From the NCBI RefSeq assembly GCF_018687635.1, contig NZ_CP061300.1:806001-870000 (forward strand): 64,000 nt of DNA. Reading direction: 5' to 3'. The notes under the pieces are model-generated. The model was not told the DNA's origin. It was given only the letters and a program-made list of their open reading frames with translations, and did not search any database. The position numbers and the translations under genes were made by a program. Positions within the stretch are counted from its first letter, which is position 1, and each line of letters begins with the position of its first letter. The stretch comes from Polynucleobacter sp. MWH-Braz-FAM2G (GTDB lineage Bacteria > Pseudomonadota > Gammaproteobacteria > Burkholderiales > Burkholderiaceae). This document shows, piece by piece, positions 33,557-44,346 of this stretch.

Positions 33557-33580
33557 AAAGCCCCGCAGAAACGGGGCTTT
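33557..33580. terminator. Rho-independent terminator, bidirectional
   Basis: Arms AAAGCCCCG / CGGGGCTTT around CAGAAA, preceded by an A-run. The A-run acts as U-run for the convergent minus-strand gene; on the plus strand the stem ends in TTT only. It lies between the KAS III-like gene and gcdH. Confidence 0.85.
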
Positions 33581-33600
33581 GTATTGAATAGCATTAGGAA

Positions 33601-34779
33601 TTAGCTAAATGCCTGGATGCCAGTCTGTGCGCGACCCAGTATCAGAGCATGAATATCGTGAGTGCCTTCATAGGTATTTACAACTTCCAAGTTCAACATA
33701 TGTCGAACAACACCGTATTCATCTGAGATGCCGTTTCCACCGTGCATATCACGTGCCATACGGGCAATCTCTAAGGACTTGCCACAGGAATTACGTTTCA
33801 TGATGGAGGTAATTTCAGGGGCGGCAATTCCTTCATCCTTCATGCGGCCTAAGCGCAGGCAGCCTTGAAGTCCAAGTGTGATTTCGGTTTGCATATCCGC
33901 TAATTTTTTTTGAATTAACTGATTGGCTGCCAAAGGCTTGCCAAATTGTTTACGATCCATGGTGTATTGGCGGGCGGCATACCAGCACCACTCGGCCGCT
34001 CCAAGCGCACCCCAGGCAATGCCATAACGCGCAGAGTTCAGGCAGGTGAAGGGGCCTTTAAGACCTTCAATTTCAGGAAACTCATTTTCCTGGGGAACAA
34101 ATACTTCATCCATCACGATCTCACCAGTGATCGAGGCGCGCAATCCCATCTTGCCGCTGATTTTCGGAGCAGTGAGCCCCTTCATTCCTTTTTCTAGAAT
34201 ATAGCCGCGGATAATGCCCGCATCATTTTTTGCCCAGACTACAAATACATCTGCAATTGGAGAGTTTGAAATCCACATCTTTGAGCCGGTTAAAGAAAAG
34301 CCGCCAGGTACTTTTTTGGCTCGAGTAATCATGCCTCCAGCATCAGATCCATAGTTGGGCTCAGTTAATCCAAAGCAACCTATCCATTCGCCGCTAGCTA
34401 ATTTTGGCAAGTACTTTTGCTTTTGTGCTTCGCTACCAAATTCATTGATAGGAACCATTACTAAAGAAGATTGAACACTCATCATGGAGCGATAACCTGA
34501 GTCCACGCGTTCGATCTCGCGAGCAATCAAACCATATGAGACATAGTTCAAATTGGCGCCACCATACTGCTCAGGAATGGTGATGCCCAATAGACCCAGT
34601 TCTCCCATTTCGCGAAAGATAGCAGGGTCGGTGGTCTCATTACGATAGGCATCATGAATACGGGGCATGAGGCGGCCTTGTGCATATTCGGCTGCTGCAT
34701 CTCTTGCCATACGCTCTTCTTCAGTAAGTTGCGTATCGAGAAGGAGTGGGTCTGCCCAATTAAAAGTCGCTTTACTCAT
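33601..34779 (-). CDS. gcdH: Glutaryl-CoA dehydrogenase
   Basis: 392 residues of the acyl-CoA dehydrogenase family. The FAD/substrate segments [16 protein letters not shown] and [12 protein letters not shown] and the catalytic-Glu region [20 protein letters not shown] match the glutaryl-CoA branch, which oxidises and decarboxylates glutaryl-CoA to crotonyl-CoA in lysine and aromatic breakdown. It stands alone, convergent with the KAS III-like gene. Electrons would pass to ETF and then the ETF-quinone oxidoreductase encoded at 39230-40900. Confidence 0.92.
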   Translation of the reverse strand: MSKATFNWADPLLLDTQLTEEERMARDAAAEYAQGRLMPRIHDAYRNETTDPAIFREMGELGLLGITIPEQYGGANLNYVSYGLIAREIERVDSGYRSMMSVQSSLVMVPINEFGSEAQKQKYLPKLASGEWIGCFGLTEPNYGSDAGGMITRAKKVPGGFSLTGSKMWISNSPIADVFVVWAKNDAGIIRGYILEKGMKGLTAPKISGKMGLRASITGEIVMDEVFVPQENEFPEIEGLKGPFTCLNSARYGIAWGALGAAEWCWYAARQYTMDRKQFGKPLAANQLIQKKLADMQTEITLGLQGCLRLGRMKDEGIAAPEITSIMKRNSCGKSLEIARMARDMHGGNGISDEYGVVRHMLNLEVVNTYEGTHDIHALILGRAQTGIQAFS

Positions 34780-34883
34780 TACCTTGCCATCCTCTATGCG
34801 GTTTTATTTACATTTTTGCCTGCACTCTGCGAAGTTTCGGGAATGCAGATATTCTTCTTTCTATTATCCATTTTTCTGAGCTT

Positions 34884-35594
34884 ATGGACCGCCCTAGACC
34901 TCACCATCGCTATTACGATCTGATCTTGACTGCTTTTGTGGTTGTTTTGGTGTGCTCAAACTTTATTGGCGCAGGAAAAGCGGCGGTAATTGATTTGCCT
35001 TACTTGGGAAGTGTTCCATTTGGTGGCGGAATATTATTTTTCCCAATAGCGTATTTTTTCGGCGACATCCTTACTGAAGTATATGGATATGCCTATGATC
35101 GTAGGGCTGTTTGGGCTGGTTTCACAGCCCTTGCGTTTGCTGCAATCATGGCTCAGATTGTGATTGCTCTCCCAGTAGCTCCAGGCGCATATATGGCCAA
35201 CTATCAGCATGGCCTAGAAACGGTATTTGGTAATTCTTGGCGCATAGCGTTAGCTTCTATGTTTGCATTCTGGTGCGGTAGTTTTGCTAATAGCTATGTT
35301 TTGGCGAAGATGAAAATCTGGACTCAGGGACGCTTTCTTTGGATGCGTACGATTGGCTCGACTGCTGTAGGTGAGTTGGTTGACTCATCCTTTTTCTATG
35401 TTCTGGCTTTTTATGGAATTTGGCCAACCGATGAAGTGATTCAGGTGGCGCTTGCGCAATATGTGCTCAAAACTTCTTGGGAGGTTTTAGCTACGCCCTT
35501 GACTTATTGGGTCGTTAACTTCCTCAAACGGAAAGAAAACGAGGATTTCTACGATATTCATACCAATTTCACCCCATTTAGGGTCAAAGTCTGA
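34884..35594 (+). CDS. yhhQ: Queuosine precursor transporter (VUT family)
   Basis: 236 residues with about six membrane helices. Family features: ILTAFVVVLVCSNFIGAGKAA, FFPIAYFFGDILTEVYGY and VGELVDSSFFYVLAFYG. YhhQ imports preQ0 or preQ1 for queuosine synthesis. The gap upstream shows no convincing preQ1 riboswitch. It is monocistronic as far as can be seen. Confidence 0.93.
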   Translation: MDRPRPHHRYYDLILTAFVVVLVCSNFIGAGKAAVIDLPYLGSVPFGGGILFFPIAYFFGDILTEVYGYAYDRRAVWAGFTALAFAAIMAQIVIALPVAPGAYMANYQHGLETVFGNSWRIALASMFAFWCGSFANSYVLAKMKIWTQGRFLWMRTIGSTAVGELVDSSFFYVLAFYGIWPTDEVIQVALAQYVLKTSWEVLATPLTYWVVNFLKRKENEDFYDIHTNFTPFRVKV

Positions 35595-35700
35595 GCGAGA
35601 GATAGGCTTCCTGCCAACAAAGACCCCTAAGCCGTTAAAATAATGGTCTTTGCCCCCAATTCGGGGGTAACTATTGAATTTCAGAAAGCTAGAAACATCC

Positions 35701-37308
35701 GTGCTGTCAGCATCCAATATCACTATGCAGTTTGGGGCAAAACCCCTGTTTGAAAACATTTCCGTAAAGTTTGGCGGTGGCAATCGTTATGGCCTGATTG
35801 GTGCGAACGGTTGTGGAAAGTCGACCTTCATGAAAATATTGGGCGGCGAACTCGAGCCTACTAGTGGCAATGTGAGTTTGGATCCTGGCATTCGTTTGGG
35901 TAAATTGCGTCAGGATCAGTTCGCTTACGAAGATGTGCGAGTGCTCGACGTAGTCATGATGGGTCATGAGGAAATGTGGAGGGCTGCTGCGGAACGCGAT
36001 GCCATCTATGCCAATCCTGATGCTACTGATGAAGATTACATGAAGGCTGCTGAGCTTGAAGGTAAATACGCCGAATACGGTGGATATACCGCAGAAGCAA
36101 AAGCAGGGGAGTTGTTGTTAGGTATCGGGATTCCGATTGAGCAACATAACGGCCCCATGAGCAATGTAGCGCCAGGTTGGAAGCTACGTGTATTGCTTGC
36201 ACAAGCATTATTCTCTGATCCAGATGTGTTGTTGTTGGATGAGCCAACCAATAACTTGGATATTCATTCTATTCATTGGCTTGAAGACATTCTTAATCAG
36301 ATTAAGAGCACCATCGTCATTATTTCCCATGATCGTCACTTCTTGAATGAAGTTTGCACGCATATGGCGGACATGGACTATGGAACCCTGAAGGTTTATC
36401 CAGGGAACTATGATTCTTATATGCTGGCATCTGTTCAGGCGCGCACACAACAACTCAGCAATAACGCGAAGGCTAAAGAAAAAATTGCTGAATTGGCGGC
36501 TTTCGTGGCCCGCTTCTCTGCAAATGCATCTAAGGCGCGTCAAGCGACTTCACGTCAGAGACAGTTGGAGAAAATTGAAATTGTTGAAGTAAAGCCTTCT
36601 TCGCGTCAGAACCCATTTATTCGTTTTGATACCGAGAAAAAACTTCACAATATGGCGGTTGAATGCAATGCACTCACCAAAGCCTATGACCGTGTTATTT
36701 TTAAAAACTTTAAGTTAGGTGTGCGCGCTGGTGAAAAGATTGCCATTATTGGTCAAAACGGCGCTGGTAAGACAACCTTGCTTAAAACCATTTTGAGTAA
36801 GCGTTTTGAAGGCATTGCCGCTGATAGTGGCGATGTGAAATGGGCTGAAAACGCTAATGTTGGTGTCATGCCCCAAGACAATACTGAAATGTTTGCCAAA
36901 GATGAGTTACTCATGGATTGGATGAACAACTGGCGTAATACTGGCGATGACGATCAAGTCATTCGTGGCACATTAGGTCGCTTGTTATTCTCCGGTGATG
37001 ATATTGGTAAGTCTGTGAAAGTTCTCTCCGGTGGCGAAAAAGGCAGAATGATTTGGGGCAAACTGATGCTTCAAAAATATAACGTTCTCGCCATGGATGA
37101 GCCAACCAATCACATGGATATGGAATCAATTGAAAGTTTGCAAATTGCTCTTGAGAAGTTTGACGGCACATTGATATTCGTTTCTCATGATCGTGAGTTT
37201 GTGTCTGCTCTAGCCAATCGCATCTTGGAGGTGAAGATGGACGGTACCGTAGTGGATTATTCAGGAACTTACGAAGAATATTTGCGTAGCCAATCTCTAG
37301 AAGGCTAA
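35701..37308 (+). CDS. ybiT: ABC-F family ATPase (YbiT type)
   Basis: 535 residues from a GTG at 35701, chosen because the family starts MLxxxNITMQFG; a TTG at 35674 is the alternative. Two ATP-binding domains with Walker [10 protein letters not shown] and GQNGAGKTT, signature LSGGEKGRM and Walker [13 protein letters not shown]. No membrane helix. ABC-F proteins act on ribosomes; YbiT is among the least characterised of the E. coli set. A terminator follows. Confidence 0.93.
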   Translation: MLSASNITMQFGAKPLFENISVKFGGGNRYGLIGANGCGKSTFMKILGGELEPTSGNVSLDPGIRLGKLRQDQFAYEDVRVLDVVMMGHEEMWRAAAERDAIYANPDATDEDYMKAAELEGKYAEYGGYTAEAKAGELLLGIGIPIEQHNGPMSNVAPGWKLRVLLAQALFSDPDVLLLDEPTNNLDIHSIHWLEDILNQIKSTIVIISHDRHFLNEVCTHMADMDYGTLKVYPGNYDSYMLASVQARTQQLSNNAKAKEKIAELAAFVARFSANASKARQATSRQRQLEKIEIVEVKPSSRQNPFIRFDTEKKLHNMAVECNALTKAYDRVIFKNFKLGVRAGEKIAIIGQNGAGKTTLLKTILSKRFEGIAADSGDVKWAENANVGVMPQDNTEMFAKDELLMDWMNNWRNTGDDDQVIRGTLGRLLFSGDDIGKSVKVLSGGEKGRMIWGKLMLQKYNVLAMDEPTNHMDMESIESLQIALEKFDGTLIFVSHDREFVSALANRILEVKMDGTVVDYSGTYEEYLRSQSLEG

Positions 37309-37313
37309 GCCCC

Positions 37314-37339
37314 AAATAAGCCCTTAAGCGGGCTTATTT
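37314..37339. terminator. Rho-independent terminator, bidirectional
   Basis: Arms AAATAAGCCC / GGGCTTATTT around TTAAGC. It serves ybiT on the plus strand and overlaps the stop codon of the convergent DUF1289 gene. Confidence 0.85.
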
Positions 37340-37596
37340 TCTTTAGGTTGACGTTGAAATCGGGTTGCAGTGCCTTCTTCCCGAATACGCTTCCATACAG
37401 AGTCTTTTTCTTCTTGCGAGAAGAAAACCCAGTTACTGACTTCATTTAAGGTTCGACCACAGCCTTGGCAGATTTCATCGTAGAGGGTGGTGCATACGCC
37501 AATGCATGGGGAGTCAGATTCATCATCTCCAGTAGATAAGGAGTGTGATCCATCTTGTATGGCTAGTTTAGGGTCGTCATTGCTTCCAGAATTCAT
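37324..37596 (-). CDS. DUF1289 family protein
   Basis: 90 residues. The DUF1289 cysteine pattern is DSPCIGVCTTLYDEICQGCGRTLNEVSNW, four Cys likely to bind a metal, followed by FFSQEEKDSVWKRI. Function unknown. Its ATG overlaps the stop of the upstream GNAT gene (ATGA), so translation is coupled. Confidence 0.92.
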   Translation of the reverse strand: MNSGSNDDPKLAIQDGSHSLSTGDDESDSPCIGVCTTLYDEICQGCGRTLNEVSNWVFFSQEEKDSVWKRIREEGTATRFQRQPKENKPA

Positions 37597-38765
37597 GACT
37601 GTACTTTAGACGATTTCAGGGGGCTGTGCTCAGAGAGCTCATCCACATAAGCGCCAATGCCTTGATGTTCACGGTCCAAGAAATGTTGAACTGCTCTGGC
37701 AAACTGTGTATCAGCAATGTAGTGGGCGGATTGAATGGTCGTTGGTAAGAAACCGCGTGCCATCTTATGCTCTCCCTGAGCGCCTCCCTCGAAGGTTTGA
37801 ATGTTGTTAGTAATACAGTATTCAATCGCTTGATAGTAGGCAGTTTCAAAATGAAGGCACGGTATATGTTCGATTGCGCCCCAGTATCTTCCGTAAGCCT
37901 TAGAGCTTATGGGATCAACAACAATGAGTGATGCAGCTATCGGGGTGCTATTGCGTTCCGCAAGAATCAGATGTAAGTTTTCAGGCATATATTTAGCCCA
38001 CATCTTAAAAAACGCCTCATTTAGGTAGGGGCTCGAATGATGTTCGATATAGGTATTTTGATAGCAGCGATAAAAAAATTCCCAGTCGGCATTGGTAGAT
38101 GCTGCTCCCGAAATATGTCTGAAGTGAATGCGTTCACGCGCCACTTGCTCTCGTTCACGTCGAATATTTTTACGACGTTTCATTGTTAGAGCAGATAAAA
38201 AATGTTCGAAATTTTGAAAATTTTGGTTATGCCAATGAAACTGCACAGAGTCCCGCAACATAAAACCCTGACACTTAAACTCAATTGCTTCTGATGCGTG
38301 AGGAAATAGAACGTGTGCTGAAGAAAGTCCATTTTGAATTGCTAGATTTTTCAATTGCCCAACCAGTTTTGTTCTCACGGTAGAGATATCCATTTGTGGG
38401 GCAATTAAGATGCGTGAGCCTTGAACAGGTGTAAACGGCACAGCACATAGTGCCTTAGGAAAATATTGCATTCCTTGTTGCTCATAGGCTTGCGCCCAAG
38501 ACCAATCAAATACAAACTCCCCATACGAGTGTTGTTTGATATATAGAGGTAATGCGCCAACTAATCGCTTTTTATCGCGCATGACAAGATGAGCTACTTG
38601 CCACCCAGTATTGCCACCAACACAGCCAGTTTCTTCTAATGCGTTAAGAAACTCATGTCGTAGAAAAGGGCCAGCGTCTAATGAAAGTAGTGCGTTCCAT
38701 TGGTTCGCAGGAATGTCGCTTAGACGATCAAGGATTTCAAATTGAAAAGTATCGGGCTCAGCCAC
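37593..38765 (-). CDS. GNAT-family N-acetyltransferase (COG3146)
   Basis: 390 residues. A peptidogalycan-biosynthesis-type double GNAT protein: EILDRLSDIPANQWNALL at the N-terminus, LTMKRRKNIRREREQVAR in the middle, and FEGGAQGEHKMARGFLP near the end are typical of this family. Substrate unknown. It is 2 bases downstream of gloA and coupled to the DUF1289 gene. Confidence 0.9.
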   Translation of the reverse strand: MAEPDTFQFEILDRLSDIPANQWNALLSLDAGPFLRHEFLNALEETGCVGGNTGWQVAHLVMRDKKRLVGALPLYIKQHSYGEFVFDWSWAQAYEQQGMQYFPKALCAVPFTPVQGSRILIAPQMDISTVRTKLVGQLKNLAIQNGLSSAHVLFPHASEAIEFKCQGFMLRDSVQFHWHNQNFQNFEHFLSALTMKRRKNIRREREQVARERIHFRHISGAASTNADWEFFYRCYQNTYIEHHSSPYLNEAFFKMWAKYMPENLHLILAERNSTPIAASLIVVDPISSKAYGRYWGAIEHIPCLHFETAYYQAIEYCITNNIQTFEGGAQGEHKMARGFLPTTIQSAHYIADTQFARAVQHFLDREHQGIGAYVDELSEHSPLKSSKVQS

Positions 38766-38767
38766 GA

Positions 38768-39154
38768 TTAACGCTGAATAAGCTCTATTTTGTAACCATC
38801 AGGATCGGTAACAAAAGCAATCACGGTATCGCCCCCAGCAACTGGGCCAGCCTCACGAGTCACATTACCTCCAGCGGACTTGATATTGGCACAAGCTTCA
38901 TATGCATCTTTAACGCCGATGGCGATATGCCCATAAGCTGTTCCCATCTCATAAGAATGAACGCCATGGTTATAGGTTAGCTCGATCTCTGCATGCCCAT
39001 CAGCATTGCCTTTGCCGTAACCTACAAAAGCTAAAGAATATTTTTGCTCTGGGCGCTCCGTGGTGCGGAGTAAATTCATTCCCAAAACCTTGGTATAGAA
39101 GTCAATTGAGCGATTGAGATCGCCAACTCTGAGCATGGTGTGAAGAATCATCAT
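38768..39154 (-). CDS. gloA: Lactoylglutathione lyase (glyoxalase I)
   Basis: 128 residues. Two glyoxalase repeats with metal ligands in MILHTMLRV (His), AEIELTYN (Glu), YGHIAIGV (His) and YKIELIQ (Glu). It converts the hemithioacetal of methylglyoxal and glutathione to S-lactoylglutathione. Two adjacent ATG codons could both serve as start. First gene of gloA-GNAT-DUF1289. Confidence 0.95.
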   Translation of the reverse strand: MMILHTMLRVGDLNRSIDFYTKVLGMNLLRTTERPEQKYSLAFVGYGKGNADGHAEIELTYNHGVHSYEMGTAYGHIAIGVKDAYEACANIKSAGGNVTREAGPVAGGDTVIAFVTDPDGYKIELIQR

Positions 39155-39201
39155 GTAGATAAATATAACGCTATTTAATTATTTTTGTTTTGCAAGAAAA
39201 A

Positions 39202-39220
39202 CCCCGGCATATAGCCGGGG
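39202..39220 (-). terminator. Rho-independent terminator of the ETF-QO gene
   Basis: Arms CCCCGGC / GCCGGGG around ATATA, followed on the minus strand by a run of five T residues. It lies just past the minus-strand ETF-quinone oxidoreductase gene. Confidence 0.85.
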
Positions 39221-39229
39221 ATGGATTTT

Positions 39230-40900
39230 TTACATTGAGCCGTAGTTGGGGCCACCACCACCTTCAGGTGTTACCCAAACAATATTTTGGCTTGGGTCTT
39301 TAATGTCGCAGGTTTTGCAATGCACGCAGTTTTGCGAATTGATTTGCAAGCGTGGCTTGCTATCTGTTTCAACGTATTCATAAACGCCAGCCGGGCAGTA
39401 GCGTTGCTCTGGACCTGCATAAGTTTTTAAATTGAGACTTACCGGAACCGAATCATCTTTCAGTGTCAAATGAATGGGTTGATTCTCCGCGTGATTGGTA
39501 TTGGAGATAAATACTGAGGATAGTCGATCAAATGTAAGTTTGCCATCCGGTTTTGGATAGTCAATTGGTTTGTGTTGGGCTGCAGGCTCTAAGCATTCAT
39601 GATCGGCATGTTTTAAATGAACAGTCCATGGCATATTGCCACCAAGAACCTTTTGCTCTAAACCTACCATTAAGGTGCCTAAGTAGAGCCCTTTTGACAT
39701 CCAAGCTTTGAAGTTGCGAGCTTGATTCAGCTCGGTATGTAGCCAGCTATTTTGGAATGCTGTTGGATAAGCAGACAATACATCTGCAGAACGATTTTCA
39801 TTGATGGCTGCAACAGCGGCCTCGGCAGCAAGCATGCCCGTTTTAATTGCTGCATGACTACCTTTGATACGTGATGCATTGAGGAAGCCAGCATCACAAC
39901 CAATCAAAGCCCCGCCAGGGAACACGGTTTGCGGAAGGCTATTTAAGCCTCCTGCCGTCAATGCGCGGGCACCATAGGCAATGCGTTTTCCGCCTTCAAA
40001 AGTTTCACGAATTTTTGGGTGCAACTTATAACGTTGAAATTCTTCAAAAGGAGAGAGATAGGGGTTTTTATAAGAAAGACCAACCACCAAGCCAACAGCC
40101 ACTTTGTTGTCACCCAAGTGATATAGGAAAGAGCCACCATAGGTGTCACTTTCAAGTGGCCAGCCCGCAGTGTGAACTACTAGACCTGGCTTACTCTTTG
40201 AGGGCTCAACTTCCCAGAGTTCTTTAATTCCAATACCGTAGCTCTGAGGATCGGCATCTTTATCTAAAGCGAACTTTGCTATGAGTTGTTTGCCAAGGTG
40301 TCCGCGCGCACCTTCAGCAAAGAGGGTGTATTTGCCGCGCAATTCCATGCCGAGCTGAAACTGATCGGTGGGATTACCTTCTTTATCTAAGCCCATTGAT
40401 CCGGTGATGACACCGCATACCGCACCTTGTTCGTTATACAAAATGTCTGCCGCAGGAAAGCCCGGAAAAATTTCAACGCCAAGATTTTCTGCTTGCTGTC
40501 CTAGCCAGCGAGTGACGTTGGCAAGACTCACAATGTAGTTGCCTTCATTCTTAAAACAATGTGGCAACATCCAATTAGGAACTTGGTATGACTTATCTGT
40601 TGTTAAGAATAAAAACTGATCTTCGGAAACTGGGGTATCGAGTGGGGCGCCTAGTTCTTTCCAATCGGGGAAAAGTTCAGTCAGTGCCTTAGGATCCATC
40701 ACGGCGCCTGAAAGAATATGGGCGCCGATTTCTGAACCTTTTTCAAGCACGCATACGCTAAGCTCTTTTCCGGAGGCATTTGCTAATTGCTTTGCTTTGA
40801 TTGCGGCAGATAAGCCAGCTGGACCACCCCCAACAATGACAAGGTCGTAATCCATTGAGTCTCTGGGTCCAAATTGCTCTACCAGTTCTGCAGCATTCAT
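39230..40900 (-). CDS. Electron transfer flavoprotein-ubiquinone oxidoreductase
   Basis: 556 residues from the ATG at 40900, preceded by GGAGAAATCGC; upstream in-frame starts lack such a site. FAD motif [16 protein letters not shown], membrane-surface region, and a C-terminal [4Fe-4S] domain with CPAGVYEY and [32 protein letters not shown]. It passes electrons from ETF to ubiquinone, serving acyl-CoA dehydrogenases such as GcdH here. Divergent from scoA. Confidence 0.96.
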   Translation of the reverse strand: MNAAELVEQFGPRDSMDYDLVIVGGGPAGLSAAIKAKQLANASGKELSVCVLEKGSEIGAHILSGAVMDPKALTELFPDWKELGAPLDTPVSEDQFLFLTTDKSYQVPNWMLPHCFKNEGNYIVSLANVTRWLGQQAENLGVEIFPGFPAADILYNEQGAVCGVITGSMGLDKEGNPTDQFQLGMELRGKYTLFAEGARGHLGKQLIAKFALDKDADPQSYGIGIKELWEVEPSKSKPGLVVHTAGWPLESDTYGGSFLYHLGDNKVAVGLVVGLSYKNPYLSPFEEFQRYKLHPKIRETFEGGKRIAYGARALTAGGLNSLPQTVFPGGALIGCDAGFLNASRIKGSHAAIKTGMLAAEAAVAAINENRSADVLSAYPTAFQNSWLHTELNQARNFKAWMSKGLYLGTLMVGLEQKVLGGNMPWTVHLKHADHECLEPAAQHKPIDYPKPDGKLTFDRLSSVFISNTNHAENQPIHLTLKDDSVPVSLNLKTYAGPEQRYCPAGVYEYVETDSKPRLQINSQNCVHCKTCDIKDPSQNIVWVTPEGGGGPNYGSM

Positions 40901-41057
40901 GCGATTTCTCCGAAAATTCTTAAAAATGGGGCATTTAAGCCCTAATAGTTTAGTTCTAACTGCAAAAAACCCATTTGGTGCCAGGACCACCTGCCAAAGC
41001 TGCCTAAGGCGTTATGATTACTTTTTTACCCATTTTGGCAATATTAGGACAAAAGTT

Positions 41058-41759
41058 ATGAATAAAACTTACCCATCGGCAGTTGATGCCCTGCGGGATA
41101 TCTTAAAAGACGGACAAAAATTAGCTGTTGGCGGTTTTGGTCTCTGCGGCATTCCTGAGGCTTTGATCCAAGCGGTTAAAGATTTGGGTGCTCAAAATTT
41201 GACCGCTATTGCCAATAATGCTGGCGTAGATGGTTTTGGCTTGGGCTTGTTGCTCAATTCTCGCCAAGTGAAGAAAATGGTTGCTTCCTACGTGGGTGAG
41301 AATAAGGAGTTTGAACGCCAATACCTTGCTGGTGAATTGGAGTTGGAATTTACCCCACAAGGCACTCTGGCTGAAAAATTACGCGCGGGCGGTTGTGGTA
41401 TCCCAGCCTTTTACACCAAGACAGGTGTAGGCACTTTAGTTGCTGAAGGCAAAGAAGAGAAAGAATTTGATGGCGAGAGATACATCATGGAACGTTCAAT
41501 CATTTCAGATATCTCTCTAGTGAAGGCCTGGAAAGCAGATAAATCAGGCAACTTGGTTTATCGCTACACAGCCCGCAACTTCAATCCAGTTGTGGCTATG
41601 GCTGGCAAGATTACTGTGGCTGAAGTAGAAGAGATTGTTGAGAATGGCCAATTAGATCCTGATCAGATTCATACCCCTGGCATTTATGTGCATCGCCTAG
41701 TTGTCAACGCCAACCCAGAGAAGCGGATTGAGCAGCGCACATTGACGCCAAAAGCTTAA
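41058..41759 (+). CDS. scoA: 3-oxoacid CoA-transferase subunit A
   Basis: 233 residues from the ATG at 41058 (AGGA upstream). The CoA-transferase family I alpha pattern is [19 protein letters not shown], then [32 protein letters not shown] and [18 protein letters not shown]. With ScoB it moves CoA between succinyl-CoA and 3-oxoacids such as acetoacetate. scoB follows after 32 bases. Confidence 0.95.
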   Translation: MNKTYPSAVDALRDILKDGQKLAVGGFGLCGIPEALIQAVKDLGAQNLTAIANNAGVDGFGLGLLLNSRQVKKMVASYVGENKEFERQYLAGELELEFTPQGTLAEKLRAGGCGIPAFYTKTGVGTLVAEGKEEKEFDGERYIMERSIISDISLVKAWKADKSGNLVYRYTARNFNPVVAMAGKITVAEVEEIVENGQLDPDQIHTPGIYVHRLVVNANPEKRIEQRTLTPKA

Positions 41760-41791
41760 TTACACAGAACAGAATATTTAGGAAGATTGAT

Positions 41792-42442
41792 ATGCCTTGG
41801 ACTAGAGATGAAATGGCGGCACGTGCTGCTAAAGAACTAAAAGACGGTTACTACGTAAATTTAGGCATTGGTATGCCTACCTTGGTGGCCAACCATGTTC
41901 CAAAAGATATGGAGGTATGGCTGCAGTCAGAGAATGGGTTGTTAGGAATTGGACCATTCCCGACTGAAGAGACTATTGATGCAGATTTAATCAATGCCGG
42001 CAAACAAACCGTAACCACTTTGCCTGGTTCTTCAATTTTTTCTTCTGCTGATTCCTTTGGAATGATTCGTGGCGGCAAAATCAATATTGCGATTTTGGGT
42101 GCTATGCAGGTAAGCGAGCACGGCGATTTGGCTAACTGGATGATTCCAGGAAAAATGGTCAAAGGCATGGGTGGTGCTATGGACTTAGTTGCTGGAGTCA
42201 AGCATGTAGTTGTCTTGATGGAGCACGTGGCCAAAAAGAAAGATGGCACAGAAGAGCTCAAGATTTTGCCTAAATGCACATTGCCACTAACAGGTGTGGG
42301 TGTGATTAGCCAAATTATTACGGATCTGTGTGTTTTAGATATCACCCGCGCTGGCTTGAACTTGGTTGAATTGGCTCCTGGCGTGACTAAAGAGGAAGTT
42401 ATCGCCAAAACTGGTGCCCCTGTTGATACATCAGGTTTCTGA
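41792..42442 (+). CDS. scoB: 3-oxoacid CoA-transferase subunit B
   Basis: 216 residues. [17 protein letters not shown] and the catalytic Glu in [14 protein letters not shown] (E47) are present, as is [19 protein letters not shown]. It forms the CoA-thioester intermediate on E47. Second gene of scoAB. A full-length open frame lies antisense to it but looks like a shadow. Confidence 0.96.
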   Translation: MPWTRDEMAARAAKELKDGYYVNLGIGMPTLVANHVPKDMEVWLQSENGLLGIGPFPTEETIDADLINAGKQTVTTLPGSSIFSSADSFGMIRGGKINIAILGAMQVSEHGDLANWMIPGKMVKGMGGAMDLVAGVKHVVVLMEHVAKKKDGTEELKILPKCTLPLTGVGVISQIITDLCVLDITRAGLNLVELAPGVTKEEVIAKTGAPVDTSGF

Positions 42443-42477
42443 TTAGCGTCATTATTTAATGGAATAATGGGTTCACT

Positions 42478-44319
42478 ATGTCGGGTTCCCATCATTTCCA
42501 TTTTCAGTCGCCAAAGGCAAAGACTCAGTCTGAGTTAGATCCGTCTCTACACGCTCACAAAAAAGGGGATGCACGGCATTCCCATAGCAAGCAAGTCTCC
42601 AATCAAAACTTGCTTTTAATCGCACTTGTTTTAACGCTTGGTTTTTCTGGGGTTGAAGGTGCTGCCGCCTATTTTGCTAACTCACTAGCTTTGATATCGG
42701 ATGCTGGCCATATGGTCACCGATGCAGCAGCTTTAGGTCTTGCTCTGTTAGCACAAATCATTTCACGTCGGCCCCCATCTCCTAAACATTCGTTTGGTTT
42801 TGGGCGCGCCGAAGCATTAGCTGCTTTTGTAAATAGTATTGTGATGCTTGGTTTAGTAGTGTGGATTGTGGTTGAGGCGATCAGTCGTTTTTATGATCCA
42901 CATAAAGTCGATGGCTTAACAGTCACAGTAGTTGCGGCCATTGGTTTGGTAATGAATATCGTGGTTGCATGGGTGCTATCACGCGATAAAAAGAGTGTTA
43001 ATACTCGCGCTGCCCTAGTGCATGTAATGGGCGATTTACTCGGATCGGTCGCGGCCTTGGTTGCCGGTGTTGTTATTCAGTTGACTGGTTGGATGCCAAT
43101 TGATGCGATCCTTTCAATTTTAGTTTCGCTTCTCATTCTAAAGTCCACGATCTCTATTCTTCATGAGTCGTACCACTTCCTCATGGAAGGTGTTCCTTTG
43201 CACATTGATTACTTGCAAGTGGGGAATGATTTAAAAAATGTTCCAGGGGTTGTCGCAGTACATGATTTACACGTTTGGGAAATGACCCCTAGCTTTCCGG
43301 CGTTAATTGGGCATATTGAAATTACTAATATGCAAGAGTGGCCAGAGATCATGTCCAGAATTAATACAATGCTTTTGGATAAGCATGGTATTGATCATGT
43401 GACATTGCAACCTGAAGAAGTGGGGGATGATCAAAATCATGAAACTCAGTTGGAAAATATCTTTCATGACGGCGAAACTTTTTATGTCGATTGCTTAAGC
43501 GGTGATGAAAAGCATCGCATGGCCTATCACGTTTGGGGAAATCCCAATAACAAGGTATTACTTTGCGTACATGGCCTCACAAGACGTGGTAGTGACTTTA
43601 AGACGCTTGCTCAAGCAATGTGCAAAGAGTATTACGTTGTATGTCCAGATATCGTTGGTAGGGGTGAATCAGATCGATTATCTAATCCAATGTTGTACGC
43701 CGTTCCGCAGTACGTTTCTGATATTGCGACTCTGGTAAAGAAATTGGGTGTATCTCAGGTAGATTGGTTTGGTACGTCTATGGGTGGCTTGATTGGCATG
43801 GTTTATGCATCAATGCCAAATTCGCCTATACGTCGCATGCTCATTAACGATGTGGGTCCACGAATCGAGCCAGAAGCAATTAAGCGTTTGGGTTCTTATG
43901 TAGGTCAACCATTTGCTTTTGCTGATCGTGCTGATGCGCTCAATCGCTTAAATGAAATTTGTGCCAGCTTCGGCGAACACACTCCGCAGGAGTGGGAAAT
44001 TTATAACGGTCCTATGTTGGTTCAGAAGGATGGCAAATGGATCATGCATTACGACCCCAATATTTCAGTACCGTTTGCTTCAGTCAACCCCATCATGGCC
44101 AAAGCAGGTGAGATGGCTATGTGGCATGCATTTAAACAAATTCATATTCCGATGCTGATTGTGCGCGGTGGCGACTCTGACCTCTTGTCAGCTGCAACCG
44201 TTGCTGAAATGTGCAAAGTGAACCCCTATGCTCGCAGTATTGAGATTCCTCATGTGGGTCATGCGCCTGCATTTGTAAAGCAGGAACAAATTGCTTTAGC
44301 AAAAGAGTTCTTCAGCTAA
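42478..44319 (+). CDS. Cation diffusion facilitator transporter fused to an alpha/beta hydrolase
   Basis: 613 residues in one uninterrupted frame. Residues 1-40 are His-rich (HHFHF, HAHKK, HSHSK). Residues 45-235 hold six helices of a CzcD-type CDF exporter, with metal sites H78/D82 (SDAGHMVTD) and H182/D186 (HVMGD). A cytoplasmic CDF domain (VHDLHVWEM) runs to about 315. From about 345 an alpha/beta hydrolase begins (VLLCVHGLTRRGSDF), with nucleophile S434 (GTSMGG), an acid near D566 and H595 (HVGHAPAF). Both halves look intact. The fusion would place the hydrolase on the cytoplasmic side of the membrane. The substrate is unknown. Confidence 0.9.
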   Translation: MSGSHHFHFQSPKAKTQSELDPSLHAHKKGDARHSHSKQVSNQNLLLIALVLTLGFSGVEGAAAYFANSLALISDAGHMVTDAAALGLALLAQIISRRPPSPKHSFGFGRAEALAAFVNSIVMLGLVVWIVVEAISRFYDPHKVDGLTVTVVAAIGLVMNIVVAWVLSRDKKSVNTRAALVHVMGDLLGSVAALVAGVVIQLTGWMPIDAILSILVSLLILKSTISILHESYHFLMEGVPLHIDYLQVGNDLKNVPGVVAVHDLHVWEMTPSFPALIGHIEITNMQEWPEIMSRINTMLLDKHGIDHVTLQPEEVGDDQNHETQLENIFHDGETFYVDCLSGDEKHRMAYHVWGNPNNKVLLCVHGLTRRGSDFKTLAQAMCKEYYVVCPDIVGRGESDRLSNPMLYAVPQYVSDIATLVKKLGVSQVDWFGTSMGGLIGMVYASMPNSPIRRMLINDVGPRIEPEAIKRLGSYVGQPFAFADRADALNRLNEICASFGEHTPQEWEIYNGPMLVQKDGKWIMHYDPNISVPFASVNPIMAKAGEMAMWHAFKQIHIPMLIVRGGDSDLLSAATVAEMCKVNPYARSIEIPHVGHAPAFVKQEQIALAKEFFS

Positions 44320-44346
44320 TTATTGATTACACATTTCTAGTTGCCT

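Noticed and set aside
34780-34883. Possible preQ1 riboswitch before yhhQ
   Set aside because: I could not find the A-rich pseudoknot tail or the expected stem-loop of a preQ1 riboswitch in this gap.
41851-42501. 216-residue open frame antisense to scoB
   Set aside because: It covers almost exactly the scoB gene, has no ribosome-binding site and no recognisable domain; the sense gene is certain.
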